From assembly GCF_027887165.1 (NCBI RefSeq), contig NC_077231.1, positions 189,104,834 to 189,168,833 of the forward strand: a stretch of 64,000 bases of DNA. The letters run 5' to 3'. The position numbers and the translations under genes were made by a program. Origin of the DNA: Monodelphis domestica (lineage: Eukaryota > Chordata > Mammalia > Didelphimorphia > Didelphidae). Each line of letters begins with the position of its first letter. The first letter of the stretch is position 1. Shown piece after piece: positions 33,666 through 46,262 of the stretch. The notes below the pieces were generated by a model. The model saw only the letters and a program-made list of their open reading frames with translations, had not been told where the DNA came from and searched no databases.

Positions 33666-35424
33666 ATATGAATAACTGATATATTATTTGCCTTTTTAAG
33701 GAGTGAGGGATGATGACACATAAGAATAGAATTTCAAGCTCAAAGTTAAAAATTATTTTTAAATTCATTTGAGAAATATTTAATGAAATAAATAAAATGT
33801 ATTTCTAATAATGATCAGATAAAGAGGTACTATTTAAGAAATAAAGAAATATCTGGCCTGTAATTCAAGTTGAAAACTACTTTTTTCACAGATAAATACA
33901 ATCAGTGGTCTCATCACACCCAGTCTTTGATGAAAGATAATTTGTGGATATTCACAGTTGTTTTTAATAGGCTATTGACAGTTGATATGAATAATTGATT
34001 AACAAAACCTACATATGCAAAGTATGTTAACTAATATTTGATAAATTCTAGAACAAAGTCCATGCATGTTATTGAATTTATAACTAATATTCTCAGAAAA
34101 TAATTCTCAAGAAAGATATAAAGATAGTTATCTTTCTGAGTCATGAAATTTGAGGACCCTGTTATAGACATAAATTCCTAGAAAAACAAATTGTTAGTTA
34201 GTAATAAATTCCTACTTTTACAGCTGACTCTATGATTGCTTCAATTATCTTTACCAAGAATCAGAATTTAGTCAAGCTGTGTACTTAAAATTCTGATGTT
34301 GATAAAAGGAACATTTAAGTTAACTATTTTTCTCATCTATCACTGTTTATAAACAATTAATTTATAAGTTGGACTATCATTTCTAACATCCTAGTTACAG
34401 ATATGGCCTTATTTTTATGAGATCACCTGAATTTACAATAGTTGATATAAAAGCAATAAATGCAATTTCATTTTTTAACTACTTCTTCTGACAACCTTAG
34501 TCAAGCAGCATATACCGAGGGAACAAATAAAATCTTTCCCTAAATATTAATTTGAATAGGCTGAAATAAGAAAGCTTCAGCAGTCTATCCATAGGTGACA
34601 GGTGTTTTTTTAAGTGTGTTTAGAAATTTAGTAAACTGGAAAAGCTTGTGGAAAAAAAATAGAGTGTTTTTTTGTCAAACTAATTGTAGGATTCTACAGT
34701 CCAAATGATTTAGCCGAGGGTAAAATAGAAGAGAGTAATGGTACTTTCTGTTTTAAAATATAAATTCCTAGTTAAGGTATTCAACACTTGATGAGTTTTA
34801 TAAGACTTTTACAATATAAGTTTGTAGGTCAGATGAAACCAAAGCAAAATTTCAGAGGGGTTTTGATCTCAGTTTTAAAAGTCTAAAATAATTTTGATGA
34901 TCTCATTTTAAATCCTATGTTAAAACCTCTCTTGGCTAGATATTTTCTAATCTAGAGGAAGCTAAGGAATAAGGATGGGGAAAGATAAAATGGAGTATGT
35001 GACTGAAGAAGACAATTTTACTTCTTCAAAGTAGCTAAATTTAAAAGTTACTATATAGTAAAAGAAAATGTAAAGCAATAGTCATTTAAGAATTTGAAGC
35101 ATATTGTATATAATATATGAAACACCTTGACATTATAGACTTGACATCTGCAGTCTCAACAAAAACAGTACCTTATGTATTGTAAGAAATGAGTATAATG
35201 TTTTATAATTACTTACCACCTGAAAGTTGTATTGAAAAACTGGTAGTTGTGTCAAACCATGGAATGTGTTGACCTACCAAAGGAAGGAAGAAAATATTTT
35301 ACTTTCTCCTTAAAAAGATGAAATTAATCATTATATTTATTTCAACCAGCTCATCTCATGATAATGAAGTAGCACTTATAAAAAGATCCTTAATTGATAT
35401 TTATTGGGTTTATAGGAATATAGC
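33666..35424. other. No recognised feature
   Basis: AT-rich unique-looking DNA with no credible frame or named repeat. Confidence 0.5.
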
Positions 35425-35590
35425 TTTAAACCAAAAAGGATCTTAAAGGGCCAATCCTTTATTTTACTGATGAGAGAGGTAAAAAAATTTGTGTAAGTTC
35501 ACTTATGTAGGATATGGCAGAATCAAGATTGAACCCAAGTGCTCTGACTCCAAATTTAGCATTTCATTATAGTATATGAAGCCAAATCAC
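35425..35590 (+). mobile_element. MIR-class SINE
   Basis: 'ttttactgatgagagaggtaaa', 'gtgtaagttcacttatg' and 'gattgaacccaagtgctctgactcc' followed by 'ttcattatagtat' follow the standard MIR order (cagatgaggaaactgagg...cacacagct...gaacccaggtcctctgactcc...). Age is high, as expected for MIR. Confidence 0.8.
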
Positions 35591-37599
35591 TTAAACTTTA
35601 TGGATATTTTGTAATTCTCCATGACTTGTTTTTAGTTATAGAATTTCTAGCAGTAAATCACATGGAATAACCATTTATTCACTCTATGTTTTTCTTCCAC
35701 TCATCCTCAAATACTTTTTCTCTCTGTACTGGCAACAAACTTCATCCAAGTAGCAAAAATCCCTAGTGATTTTAACCAATACCAAGACCACTGGTGTGGA
35801 TTCCAATGTGTGAATGTCTCTGCCATAGGAGAATACAGTCACTTCTTCCCATGAAATAAATATACTTACAACCACCATTTGAGTGTAAACTCATAGGAAA
35901 ATGATTGAAAAGAATGAAGAAAACACAGTATATTTCATTTCTTATTTGTTTTGGAACTTAATCCTCATTCAATTTATTCTAATTTCGTAAGGCTTTGGGC
36001 ATTTGTTTTCATGGACACTTGAAATCATGATTATAGCTGATGTTTTGGTATTTTGCCTATTTTTTACTTTATTCTGACATTCAAATTGTGACAACTGAAA
36101 CAAATTATATTAAGTGGTGCACAGCAATAGAGACAATATTCATTTGTTTTCAAGTAGATAACACTTTTATCATTCCGCTTTTAAATCATCTCACCACCTA
36201 ATGCAACTTTTTAAATCTCATTAGGTCCTTGTAGACTTGAAATTGTTATTTTTGAGAGGGATCCGGGAATAAGCCTGTACAATGTAACAAAGGTCAAAAA
36301 AAGGAAGAGATTGTTACTGACTTAGATGGTTTTCTGGAATTCTGCATTCCAAAGTTGCATTTATGCATTTGGGGAAGAGTAGGGGTGATAGTGTTTGTAC
36401 ATCAGAATCCTATAAAGAAGAACATCAGGCAATTTTCCCTTTAGTCTAAACTCACTCCAGAAAGAGATCAAGACACAATGTTAAGGCAACAAATATGGGT
36501 ATTATCTATTACTATGAATTATTTGGAAATAAAGCTCTGATGAGAAGCAACCATAAATACAAAATTCCTTTTGGGGAATAACAAAACAATTTTTGGAAGT
36601 TGTTCTATAAGTTTGGAATTCTGCTTATATCTCTAGGAACACTAGAAATTGAAGGACAATTTTTTGCCGTTATTTGATTTCTGTTAGTTCTTAATATTCT
36701 GGAATAATTTATATTCAAAATGTGATCTTAGCTAAGTGCTAATGTGGTTCTAATAAGTAAACAGTTATGAAGCTCCTATTATGCACTAGGTAATAACCTA
36801 AATGGAAGCTGAGGGCTCCTTCCATCTGTAAGGGCCTATATATCAGCTAAATTTGTTCATTCTCAAAAATGAAAGAATTAGCCAAAAATATTGTTTTTGA
36901 GAAGACACCAACCTTAACTTAACCTTTTTAAATTCAGTGTGCTGTCAGAGTTAAATAAGGTTAAAATAAATAATTTCTGTTTTTCCCTTTTTCATTTAAA
37001 AATAATTATTGGTTGTTTAATACCACATATTTCCTCCTTTCCTCTTCTAGACAGTCATTCCATATGACAAAAAATATTTATTGAAAGAAAAAGGAAATAA
37101 AAGTTAACAAAATTAATCTATATATTGAAAAATCTGAAGATTCATTAAGTGTTCCATATCCATATAAAACAGGAATATTTACTTGTGTCTTTTCATTGGA
37201 ACTACGCTTGTTTTTAAAAATACTGTCAACTGTACTTTAAAAAAATTCAGTTCATCATTTATTTATTTTTAACAGACCCAGATTTACAGGGTGTATAACT
37301 TTGGGTGGTGTCATAAGCTAAATTGCCTGTAGATTATTCAAATGTATTTTCCTTTTTATGTGAAGATTTGGTTATTGGTCACTTGCAAGATTTATTTGTC
37401 ATTGGAATTGTAAAGGTTAAATGACATTTGTCTGTTTTTTGAAACCATATATTTGTTTTTGTTTGTTTTCTGAAGGTGATCTCTAGATTTTTTTTGTATT
37501 AATAGAATTTATTTACAAGTGTCTTAGCCCCATCTTCTCTCTGAATCATAGAAGGAATAATCTGGGAGACATATGTATATATGAATTATTTCTTTCATG
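35591..37599. other. No recognised feature apart from a faint SINE/L2-like trace
   Basis: Mostly unique-looking DNA. A short 'agctcctattatgcactagg' (36771-36790) recalls the ancient conserved repeat seen at 58574, but too little remains to call it. Confidence 0.45.
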
Positions 37600-40500
37600 T
37601 TTTCATTTTTCAGTTCATTATCTGGAGATAATATTCACAATTTATTCTTCAAGCATTACATTTGTAGCTGTGTATGATGTTCTCTCAATTCTACTTATTT
37701 CACTGTTCATTATCCCATGTAGTTCTTTCCAAGTATTTTTAAAATTAGGCTGCTCATCATTAATTATGGAACAGCAATATTGCATCACAACCATATACCA
37801 CAAATTTGTTTAGTCATTCCTCAATTGATAGACCTCTTTAAATATCTAGTTCTTTGTCACCACAAAGAGAACTGTTATAAATATTTTGGAACTATATTTT
37901 TTTTCCTTTTTCTTGGATCTCCTTAGAATACAGACTGAGCAATGGGTTAAGGGTACACATTGTTTTATAACACTATGAGGGTATTTCCAAGTTGCTCTCC
38001 AAAATGGTTGAATCAGTATACAGCTCCAATAACAATGAATTAGTATCCCAACTTTTAGACATTCCCCACATCATTTTTCATTTTACCCTCTCTTCATTTC
38101 AACAATCTGAAATGTATGAAATAATGTCTCAGGATTATTTTGGTTTGCATTTCTCTAATCAGTACTGACAAAGAACATTTTATATGCCTATACATGGCTT
38201 TGATTTCCAAAAATTACTTGTTCATATCTTTTGCCCATTTATCAACTGATGATGGCTCTTATTCTTACAAATTTGACAAAGTTCTATATGTAGTTTAGAT
38301 ATGAAACCTCTATCTAAGAGGATGTGTATAACTGCCACCTACCAATTTTTTTTGTTTTTCTTCTAATCTTGAGAATATCTATTTGTACAAAATAAATTCT
38401 TTTCAATTTAATGAATTAAAAATTATCCATTTTATATTTCATAATGCTCTCCATCTGTTGTTGACTTATAAATTCCCTTCCTCTCTCTAAATCTGATAGG
38501 TATTTAGTTCCCTGTGCCTCTAATTTATTTATGCTATCTTCTCTTATGTTTAGATCATGTATTCATTTTGACCTTAAATTAATAAATTTTCTAAGATATC
38601 GATCTATATCTAGTTTTTGCCAAACCACTTTCCATTTTCCCAACAATTTTTACCAAAATTTAGTCCCAGAAACCTAGATTTATGCTTTTGCCTAATATGA
38701 GTATTATAATTTTTACTACTTTTTTTCTGTATGTCTGCCTTGTTGCACTGACCTACCTTTCTATTTCTTAAGCCAGTACTGAATAGTTTTCATAATCACT
38801 GATTTATAATACAGTTTAAAATCTGGTATTGCTAGACCTTCTTTTATTTTTTTATTGATATTCTTGAACTTTTGTTCTTTCAAATGAATTTTGTTATTCC
38901 TCTTCCTACCACAATAAAATAATTTTGGGTAATTTAATTGGAATGACATTGAATAAATAGATTAATTTAGGTAAGATTATAAAATTAACTCCATTAGCTC
39001 TGCCCATCCATATTTCTTCAGTTATTTTGATTTGACTGTACAAGTGAAAAAAATGGTTATTTTAAATGGAATGTCTCTATCTCTTCTCAAAAGACTTTGC
39101 TAATAATATATAAAATGTTGATGATTATTTAAATTTATTTTACATCTGCTACATTGCTAAAATTATTGATACTTTCAATTAACTTTATATGGAATCTCTA
39201 GGGTTTTTCACATATATCATCATGCTATTTGCAAACAGAGAGAGTGTTATCAGCTTTTGCTTCTTTCTCTTTGCCTCTTCTGATTCCTTCAGTTTCTTTT
39301 TCATCGTATTGCTATTGCTTACATTTCTAATATCATATTATATAATATTGGTGATAATGGGCATTCTTATTTCACTCTGAATCATAATGGGAAGGCTTCT
39401 ACTTGATCCCAATTACAAATAGTATTTGCTGATGGTTTTAGGTAGATACTTCATATCATTTAAAGAAACAATCCTTTTATACCTACAATTCTAATGTTTT
39501 TAATAGTAATGAGTATTGTTTTTTTTTCTTATAGGTTTTTCTGCATCTATTGATATAACTAAATGGTTTTCCTTACTTTTGTAACTAATATAATAAATTA
39601 TGTTGAAAGTTTTCCTTACATTAAACCATCCCTACATTCCAGATATGAATCCTATTTGATCATAATGGCTATTCATTTCGCTAGATTGTTGTAGTCTCCT
39701 AGCTAGCATTTTGTTTAGAATTTTTGCATCCACATTTATTAATAAAATTGGTCTATTTTTTTCCTTCTGTGTTTTTGCTCTTTTCGACTTAGGTAACAAC
39801 ATAATATTTGTTTTATAAAGAGTTTAGTATAACTCATTTATTTGTTATTTCAAATAATTTATTTAATATTAGGATTAGTTGATCTATAAATATTTGATAG
39901 AAATCACATATAAATACATCTTTTCCTGATTTTTTTTCCTTAGAAGGTTCATTTCATGGTCTGTTCAATTTCTTTTTTTATAAGATATATTTATTTAGAT
40001 ATTCTATTTAGTCCTTTGGTAGACTGGTTGGTTTATTTTCTTTAGATTAATTTAAATTCATGTTGTACTTATTGTATTCACAAATTCTCTGCAGTACTAT
40101 CTAGTATTTCCAAATTATGATACTATTATTTTGAATTGTCACATGCTTCATTAAGGCCTCTAATCCTTAATTTTTATTTTCACTTCATCTCTGAGATGAA
40201 TGTGTTTTGCTTCCAAAGTGATTACATATATTTTTTCTTTATTTTTTTTCTACTACTAACCACATGCAATTATGTGGGGGAACTCAAGCTATCTAACTTA
40301 TTTATATTATTTAAGGTTCAATTCATCTTTTTAAAAACTTATTTATTATTTATTTTTGGGTAGATTTATCTAGTTCTGAGAAGGGAATTTTAAAATCCAC
40401 TGCTATTATTATCTACTTATCTATGTCCATCTGTATCTTATTTAGTTTTTCCTTTAAAAATCTGGGTGCTGTAACACTTGGTGCATGTAGGTCCAAAACT

Positions 40501-40690
40501 GATAATGCTTCATTGGGCGTAATAACCTATCCCAACAAAATGTAGTTACCTTATTTATCCCTTTCAGTTATTTTAACCCAATTCTTTCAGAGATTGTGAC
40601 TGCTATTCCTGCATTCCCTGGATCACCTAAGGAATAGTTCTAGCCCCTCACCTTCATTCCTTGTCTTTCATTTTCTGTTTGTTTTTGTTT
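37600..40690 (-). mobile_element. Old L1, long ORF2 segment and 3' end, minus orientation
   Basis: The complement carries ORF2 in order from about 40690 down to 37800. Examples are the block giving AIPDFKLYYKSVIMKTIQYWL (38761-38850), antisense of the reverse-transcriptase region around 39380-39800 ('tttagaatttttgcatccac', 'cttcctacttt') and 3' UTR-like sequence to about 37600. Stops and shifts are dense; the longest minus-strand frame is about 60 codons. It is a long but old copy lacking a recognisable 5' UTR. Confidence 0.85.
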
Positions 40691-40784
40691 TTGTTTTTCT
40701 TGGGGGGGGGGGGATGAAGTGAGGTCCCAGTTTGTAACATTTTAATTTATTTAGATGGTTTTTTAGCCATATTTAATTGTCTTT

Positions 40785-40975
40785 TAGAAAAACAACTTGC
40801 CTTCTGACTTAGAAACAATACTGTGTGTTGGTTTCAAGGTGATAGAGTGGCAGATATTATGCAATGGGGGTTAAGTGATTTGCTCACCGTCATATAGCTA
40901 CAAAGTATCTGAGACCACAAATCTCCTATTTCTAGGCCTCCATTCAAACCATTGAATCATCTGGCTGTCCCCTTT
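40785..40975 (+). mobile_element. Marsupial MIR-type (MAR1-like) SINE
   Basis: 'caatgggggttaagtgatttgctca', 'catatagctacaaagtatctgag', 'tctaggcctcc' and 'ccattgaatcatctggctgtcccc' follow the marsupial conserved-core SINE order. It is the same type as 63780-63985 and diverged. Confidence 0.82.
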
Positions 40976-42369
40976 CATTATCGTTGAGTATCTTCTCTAT
41001 GAGTATTCCCCTATTTCTTCCTTCCTCTTTTAAGGTAAATCACAAGAGGATAGACCACAAATCTGTCTCAGTCTCCTTCCAGGTGGTAGAACTCACTTTT
41101 CAATGGCCTCAGTACTAACACTGTTATTTTGTAGGTTGGAGGGAGGGCAGAACTGGTCACCACTAAATTCAATTTTCTTTTCCTTCAGGCCTTATACACT
41201 CTTGGACTCTGGCCCATTTGTCTCTATTCTTTAGTTCTCTGACTGAGTGAGCAATGCTATAGTATGAAGCTTTCACAGGCAACATATCTGCCTTACTCTA
41301 TGCTGCTTTAATCTACTTTTCCTTCCTCTAGAAGTAGGAAGGCATTGGAGGACACAAAACAAAAAATAAATAAACCTTTTTCTGTCATCAGTAAACTTAC
41401 ATTCTAAAATATCTGCTCAAATTAAAAATAGAAACCATGATAAAATCTCAGGTCAATGATTAGTGCATTAGTGTATGAGGGGGTGGGGGGGACTAAAGGA
41501 AATATTTAGGAAAATCAAACTAATATCAAGTAAGTGCGAACCATTGCCTTTTTTGACTTAGTTGGGGTATTATATTATTTATGCAAAAAGTGAAAGTAAA
41601 TAGTTTTCTCCCTTGTAATCATTTTTGCCCAAAATGTTTTATAAAATTGTTTAGTTTTTGCTGTACTGGTTCCCCACTCCATTTAGGAAGGTAAGAGAGT
41701 ATACATTCATACTGAAAAGGAGTATAAAAACAAGATATTTTATTTTTATTTTAAAAAAAGAATAATATATGCTTATTTTTCATAAAATGTGTGCATTCTT
41801 CAGTTATCTCAGTTTAAGAGAGTATGCCCATTGAATATTTAGATATAACTATTTATTTGATTTGCAAAATATAACAGGAGCAGCAGCAAATCTTAGTGAT
41901 TAAAATTATGATGAAAATTTTTGCTATATAATCTATCATTCTTAATTCTAACTTTTGTCAAATGGCTTTCTGATTTTTCTTAACTTTTTCTAGAAAATAT
42001 TCTTATATAAAATTTTTAGTTTTTGTTTATCTTTGGTTATTTTACTGGGGACAGGAGGGCAATAAGTGAGGGTGATATTCTTTTTTATGTAGTCACTACC
42101 ACCCACACTGTAAAATGAGAGTATTAACATTTATTACCTTCTGAGCTTAGTGGAGGATGTGGGTCTGAGAAGCTAACTAAAAGGGAATGTAAAAAGTGAT
42201 AAATATGAGCACTAACTAGATTGGTTGACCAGGATTCATACCTCTTTTTCATTCTTATTTCATTCATTTCATTTCATTCAATTCATACTTATCCTCTATA
42301 ATGTACTCCCTTTCAAAATGTGTAATAGGTTGGTCAATGTGTATACCACGGAGTATACAGTTATCCAAA

Positions 42370-42390
42370 ACACACACACACACACACACA
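42370..42390 (+). repeat. (CA)n microsatellite
   Basis: A perfect CA run of about ten units. Confidence 0.95.
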
Positions 42391-43045
42391 TAGTAAAAAA
42401 TGAAAAGTAAAATTATTAAATTTAATATTAATAAAATATTGTGGTCACTGTTATATGATTTATTCTTAAGTTAGGAGTCCATTAGTAGCTCTTAATAATG
42501 TAATTTTAATAAAAATGGAGGTATGTGAAAATGGGAAATGAAGGAAGGGAACAGAAAAATCTCACCTATCTAGAAAAAATACCAAACCTGCTAAGCCACT
42601 TAGACTACAAAATCTCAAGTGCCAATCTTGAGAGAGAAGGAGAGATCAAGAGAGCTCTGCCCACACCTTTAATCCTCTGTGCCCCTACTTCCTGCAATGT
42701 AGGCACACAAAATATGGTGTGTGGGATAGGACAAATTTAGGGAGTGACTTCTGGCATCACAATATATGATATGTGTCCATCTGTCTTATTTGATCAAAGT
42801 TGTATATTCTTTGAGAGAAGAAATTTGGCTTCAAATGTTCCCAAAATGAGGCAGTTTGCTATACTAGATCATAGACCAGACATTAAATCAGGAATGACTT
42901 GGGATAAACAACTTGAATACTTTGAATCTCAGTATAAGCAGTTGTAACTTCCATTTTTAAAAATCTCATTTTATTTAATAACAGATATAAACATTTCTCA
43001 GTACTTTGCTACTACATATTTATGAGTCCAAATGTTTGTATATAT

Positions 43046-43240
43046 CAACTCTCTGGTTCTGTCCCTCTCTTTTTGTCTCTCCTTTCCTTTCTCTCTCCCT
43101 CTATCCCTCCCCTGATTTCCTCTCCTTTTCTCTCTTCTCCCCTTCCTAATGTCTCTCTCCCTTTTCTTTTCCCTCATTCCTTTTTTCTATCTTTCATTTT
43201 TACCCCTTACCTTTATTCATCTCTTATTTTCTTTCCTTGT
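43046..43240 (+). repeat. Polypyrimidine tract
   Basis: Nearly 200 bases of C/T-rich sequence with few purines, built of tctct, ccctt and tttcc blocks without a fixed period. Such tracts can form triplex (H-DNA) structures; function here is unknown. Confidence 0.85.
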
Positions 43241-45120
43241 TTTTATATAACCATGGCTTTTGCCCTTAAACTGTCAATTCACAAAGGCAATCCAACAATC
43301 CATCAAAACTTCCAGAGTTACTCAAGGAACATAAGTTCTATTTAAATGAATTAGGAACTTCATCTTTTCATGTTTAGTACAATATTCCATATCCTGATCC
43401 CATCATTTCTTGTACTGTGCTATGCATGCTATTACTATAAAAATAACTATGAAAATACTTGATTATATTCCCACTCCTCCATCTGCCTCCATCTCATTTG
43501 CATTGTATGCCATGTATTGTCCCTTTACAATAAATTATTGTTTTAAACTAGTAATACATCCACAGTTTCTGTGGATCAGAGGTAAGTAAATAGCCTCAAT
43601 GCACTTCTAGGTGCCATGCATTTTATAGTGTCTTAGAAATAATTTAAATGAACATGAGAGGCAATGACATGTTGGTATTGTTAAGATTAATAGACCAATG
43701 ATTTACAAGCAGACACACTTAAAGTCAAAATCATCCTGTTAATTGTTTCACTGAGTATTATGAACTTTCAGTGTGCCATTCAGCAATACTCTAGGGATGT
43801 CTCATTTCTATTATATTAGTATTGATATATTATCTATTAGGCAAGCTGCAAGTTCATAAGGGTAAATCCCAAATCCAGCAATCTTTTCTGTACATACATG
43901 TGTCTAGTTTCTTACTCTTTATTCAATACTTAATTATCAATGAAGAAATGAAAAAAATATTTTTCCTCAGATTTTCCTTTCAAAATTTTTCACACCTCCT
44001 ACTCTACCTTTTTCTGATCTGATAACATGATATGAAGAAGATATGTGAGATTTTAACTCACAGATTGGTGACAATATGACACTAGAACAATGAAAAAATG
44101 ATGGCTTGAGTAGAGATTTTATTTCTATGTTCTACAAATTATAGGGTGGAAAACGATAGTGTCTTCAAGCTCAGGAAAGGCATCTCCCTCCTACCTCAAC
44201 TTCAACTTCAACCTGTTTTATGAAACTATTTCATGTTCATTGTACAGGAAATGATATCTTCAAAAATATATTTGTGGGCTGAGAATCTGAATTTTTGTCT
44301 CTGCCAAAATCATGTTAGCAAATTATAACATAAGGACAAGCTTGCTAAGGGTGCCTTCATTTATACTGTTGAATCACATGGAAATTGTTTTTCTAGAATT
44401 TGGTAAGCCAAGAGAGAAGCAAATTTTCTAATTTGACTATGACTTCAGTTCTAGAAGTTGTTTTTGAAGTATGTATGTAAATTGATACTGTAGATAACTT
44501 GTTACTGTCATGGTTGTGAGTATTTTTATTTGTTATCAAAATATAGGCAGCCAATTTAGCATAAAATGTGTGTGAATGTTGTGTGCAAAAACATATGTAT
44601 TCATATTTAATATTATAAGAAATATAAATAATAGAGATATGTAAGAAATATTCCTTACCTGTAAATTCCCAGGGAATATGTACCTTACTCCAAAACTGAG
44701 CTACTGTTTTATTTCCAAGAGAAAATAAACATTTTGGGTTCTATATTAGAAAATAATAGAAAAAAATTATATCCATAATAGATAGTGATGGCACACTTGT
44801 CTGATATCCATGATGATCTATCTGTGGATTAAAACAAACATATTTAAATATAGCTAAAGTTTTCAAGAGCCATTAAATGCATAATTAATAAAAGCCACCT
44901 AATACAGTTTCCCAGTTCTACATTCTACTCTATTGAATCAGTCAAAAACAATGCTGATTATAAAATGTATACAAATTCCAGGCTAGAGAGGTATGATATT
45001 ATTAAATTAGGGTTAGAGATATGCCTGGATCTGTGATTTCATTGACATGGAGAACTCCCTGATGAGGAAATTCTGTCTACCAATTCTGGTTGCATATTCT
45101 CAACAATGTATGGTTTAGAG

Positions 45121-45472
45121 TTCAACTTGGAGCACTGATGAGCAAAGTGATTTACCCAAGGTTACACAATCTTTATACATCAAAGGGACTCCAGCTGCCC
45201 TTGACAAAGCACTTGTTGCTTCTCACATATACTCCTTTCTGTTCCATCTTGAAGCCATTAAACTGATTTTTCCCCATCCCTAGATTGTTATTCCTTCTTC
45301 ACTTTCTCTCAGCATCCCTGATTACTTTACAAAACATGAATATCTCAAATATCCACTTCTCTTAGAGGCCCTTTCTAGTTCCCTCAATTACTCATGCCTT
45401 CTTCTCTAAGGTTAACATATCTACTGTGCATGTATCTTGAATAGGTGTCTTTGTGTGTGTGTGTGTGTGTTG

Positions 45473-45504
<32 letters not shown>

Positions 45505-45640
45505 GTCTAATCCAATGTAAAGCAATTCATTTTAAAGGTAGAGATGGTTTTTGCATTTTTTCATTGTATTCAGAGCACAGAATATAGTATCTGACACAGA
45601 GCGTCATAGCTACTGATTGACTGATGGATGGATAACTTCA
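45121..45640 (+). mobile_element. MIR trace and L2 LINE 3' end with (TG)n
   Basis: A MIR-like 'gcaaagtgatttacccaaggttacaca' (45144-45170) is followed by L2-like blocks: 'tttctctcagcatccctgatta', 'aatatccacttctcttagaggccctttctagttccc' and, after the TG repeat, 'gtattcagagcacagaatatagtatctgacacaga' and 'tactgattgactgat'. The last resemble the L2 3' terminus (cagtgcctggcacatagtagg...). It is diverged but in correct order. Confidence 0.65.
45452..45504 (+). repeat. (TG)n microsatellite
   Basis: A TG run of about 53 bp with two interruptions inside the L2 remnant. Confidence 0.95.
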
Positions 45641-45799
45641 TTACGCTAGGGCCAGATATTCAGTATATCATGTTTAATTTCTTTATATTACTTCTAAAGG
45701 CAAAATAGTCAATCAACAAGCATTGATTGATATATTTTCTTGAAGTATATCTAGTGCTCTAGGAGGACAAGCACCTCTAGTATGAGAGCTTACAAAGAC

Positions 45800-46262
45800 T
45801 TTTTTAAGGGCTGCTCATTCATAATTGGTGTCTTCTTTTCCTCACCCCTGGCTCCAAGAAGCTGTAGCATGTTCAGCAGCCTACCTCAATAAAACCAGAC
45901 AGGCTAAAACAGGTTAAGAGTTATTGACCCATGGGTGAACTAGGGGGATCTGAATCCTAAGCATCTGACGACTTCCCTGGGAAAATGGGTGGTTAAGAAT
46001 AATTTGTTCCAAATTTATGAAGGCTTATGAATCAGGTGTTATAGGGCACCTAGAACACAGATATCAAAGAAGATGAAGGCATCTACCACATCTCAGGCAA
46101 AGGTCAGCCATTCTGAATTTTATGTGACAATGAAATTTGAGGACTCTAGAAGAGAAAGTGAGACTGAGGACATTGCACAACTTCTCCTTATTTAAATAAA
46201 ATCAACATGTAAGTCAATATACTACCCAGTGATGTCATTGATCCTCTTCAAATATTATAAAG
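45800..46262 (+). mobile_element. Marsupial RTE-type LINE/SINE 3' end
   Basis: The tail 'gaagagaaagtgagactgagga', 'gcacaacttctcctta', 'aaaatcaacatgtaagtcaatatac', 'ccagtgatgtcattgatcctcttc' follows the RTE-derived 3' end common in marsupials (gaggaagtgaggctg...aaatccaa...gatgtcatggtcctcttc). Upstream words near 45900-46060 ('gacccatgggtgaac', 'aatttatgaaggcttatgaatcagg') fit the same element. The exact family name is from memory. Confidence 0.55.

Larger units (their letters stand above)
40976..45120. other. Unique-looking DNA with simple repeats
   Basis: Over 4 kb without a gene or interspersed repeat that I can identify. It contains a (CA)n at 42370-42390 and a pyrimidine-rich block at 43046-43240. 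Short frames (42525-42947, 43022-43345, 43822-44022) look random: no domains, and the second lies mainly in the pyrimidine tract. Confidence 0.5.

Noticed and set aside
43022-43345. 107-codon frame rich in Ser, Pro, Leu and Phe
   Set aside because: Mostly the polypyrimidine tract; composition alone explains it.
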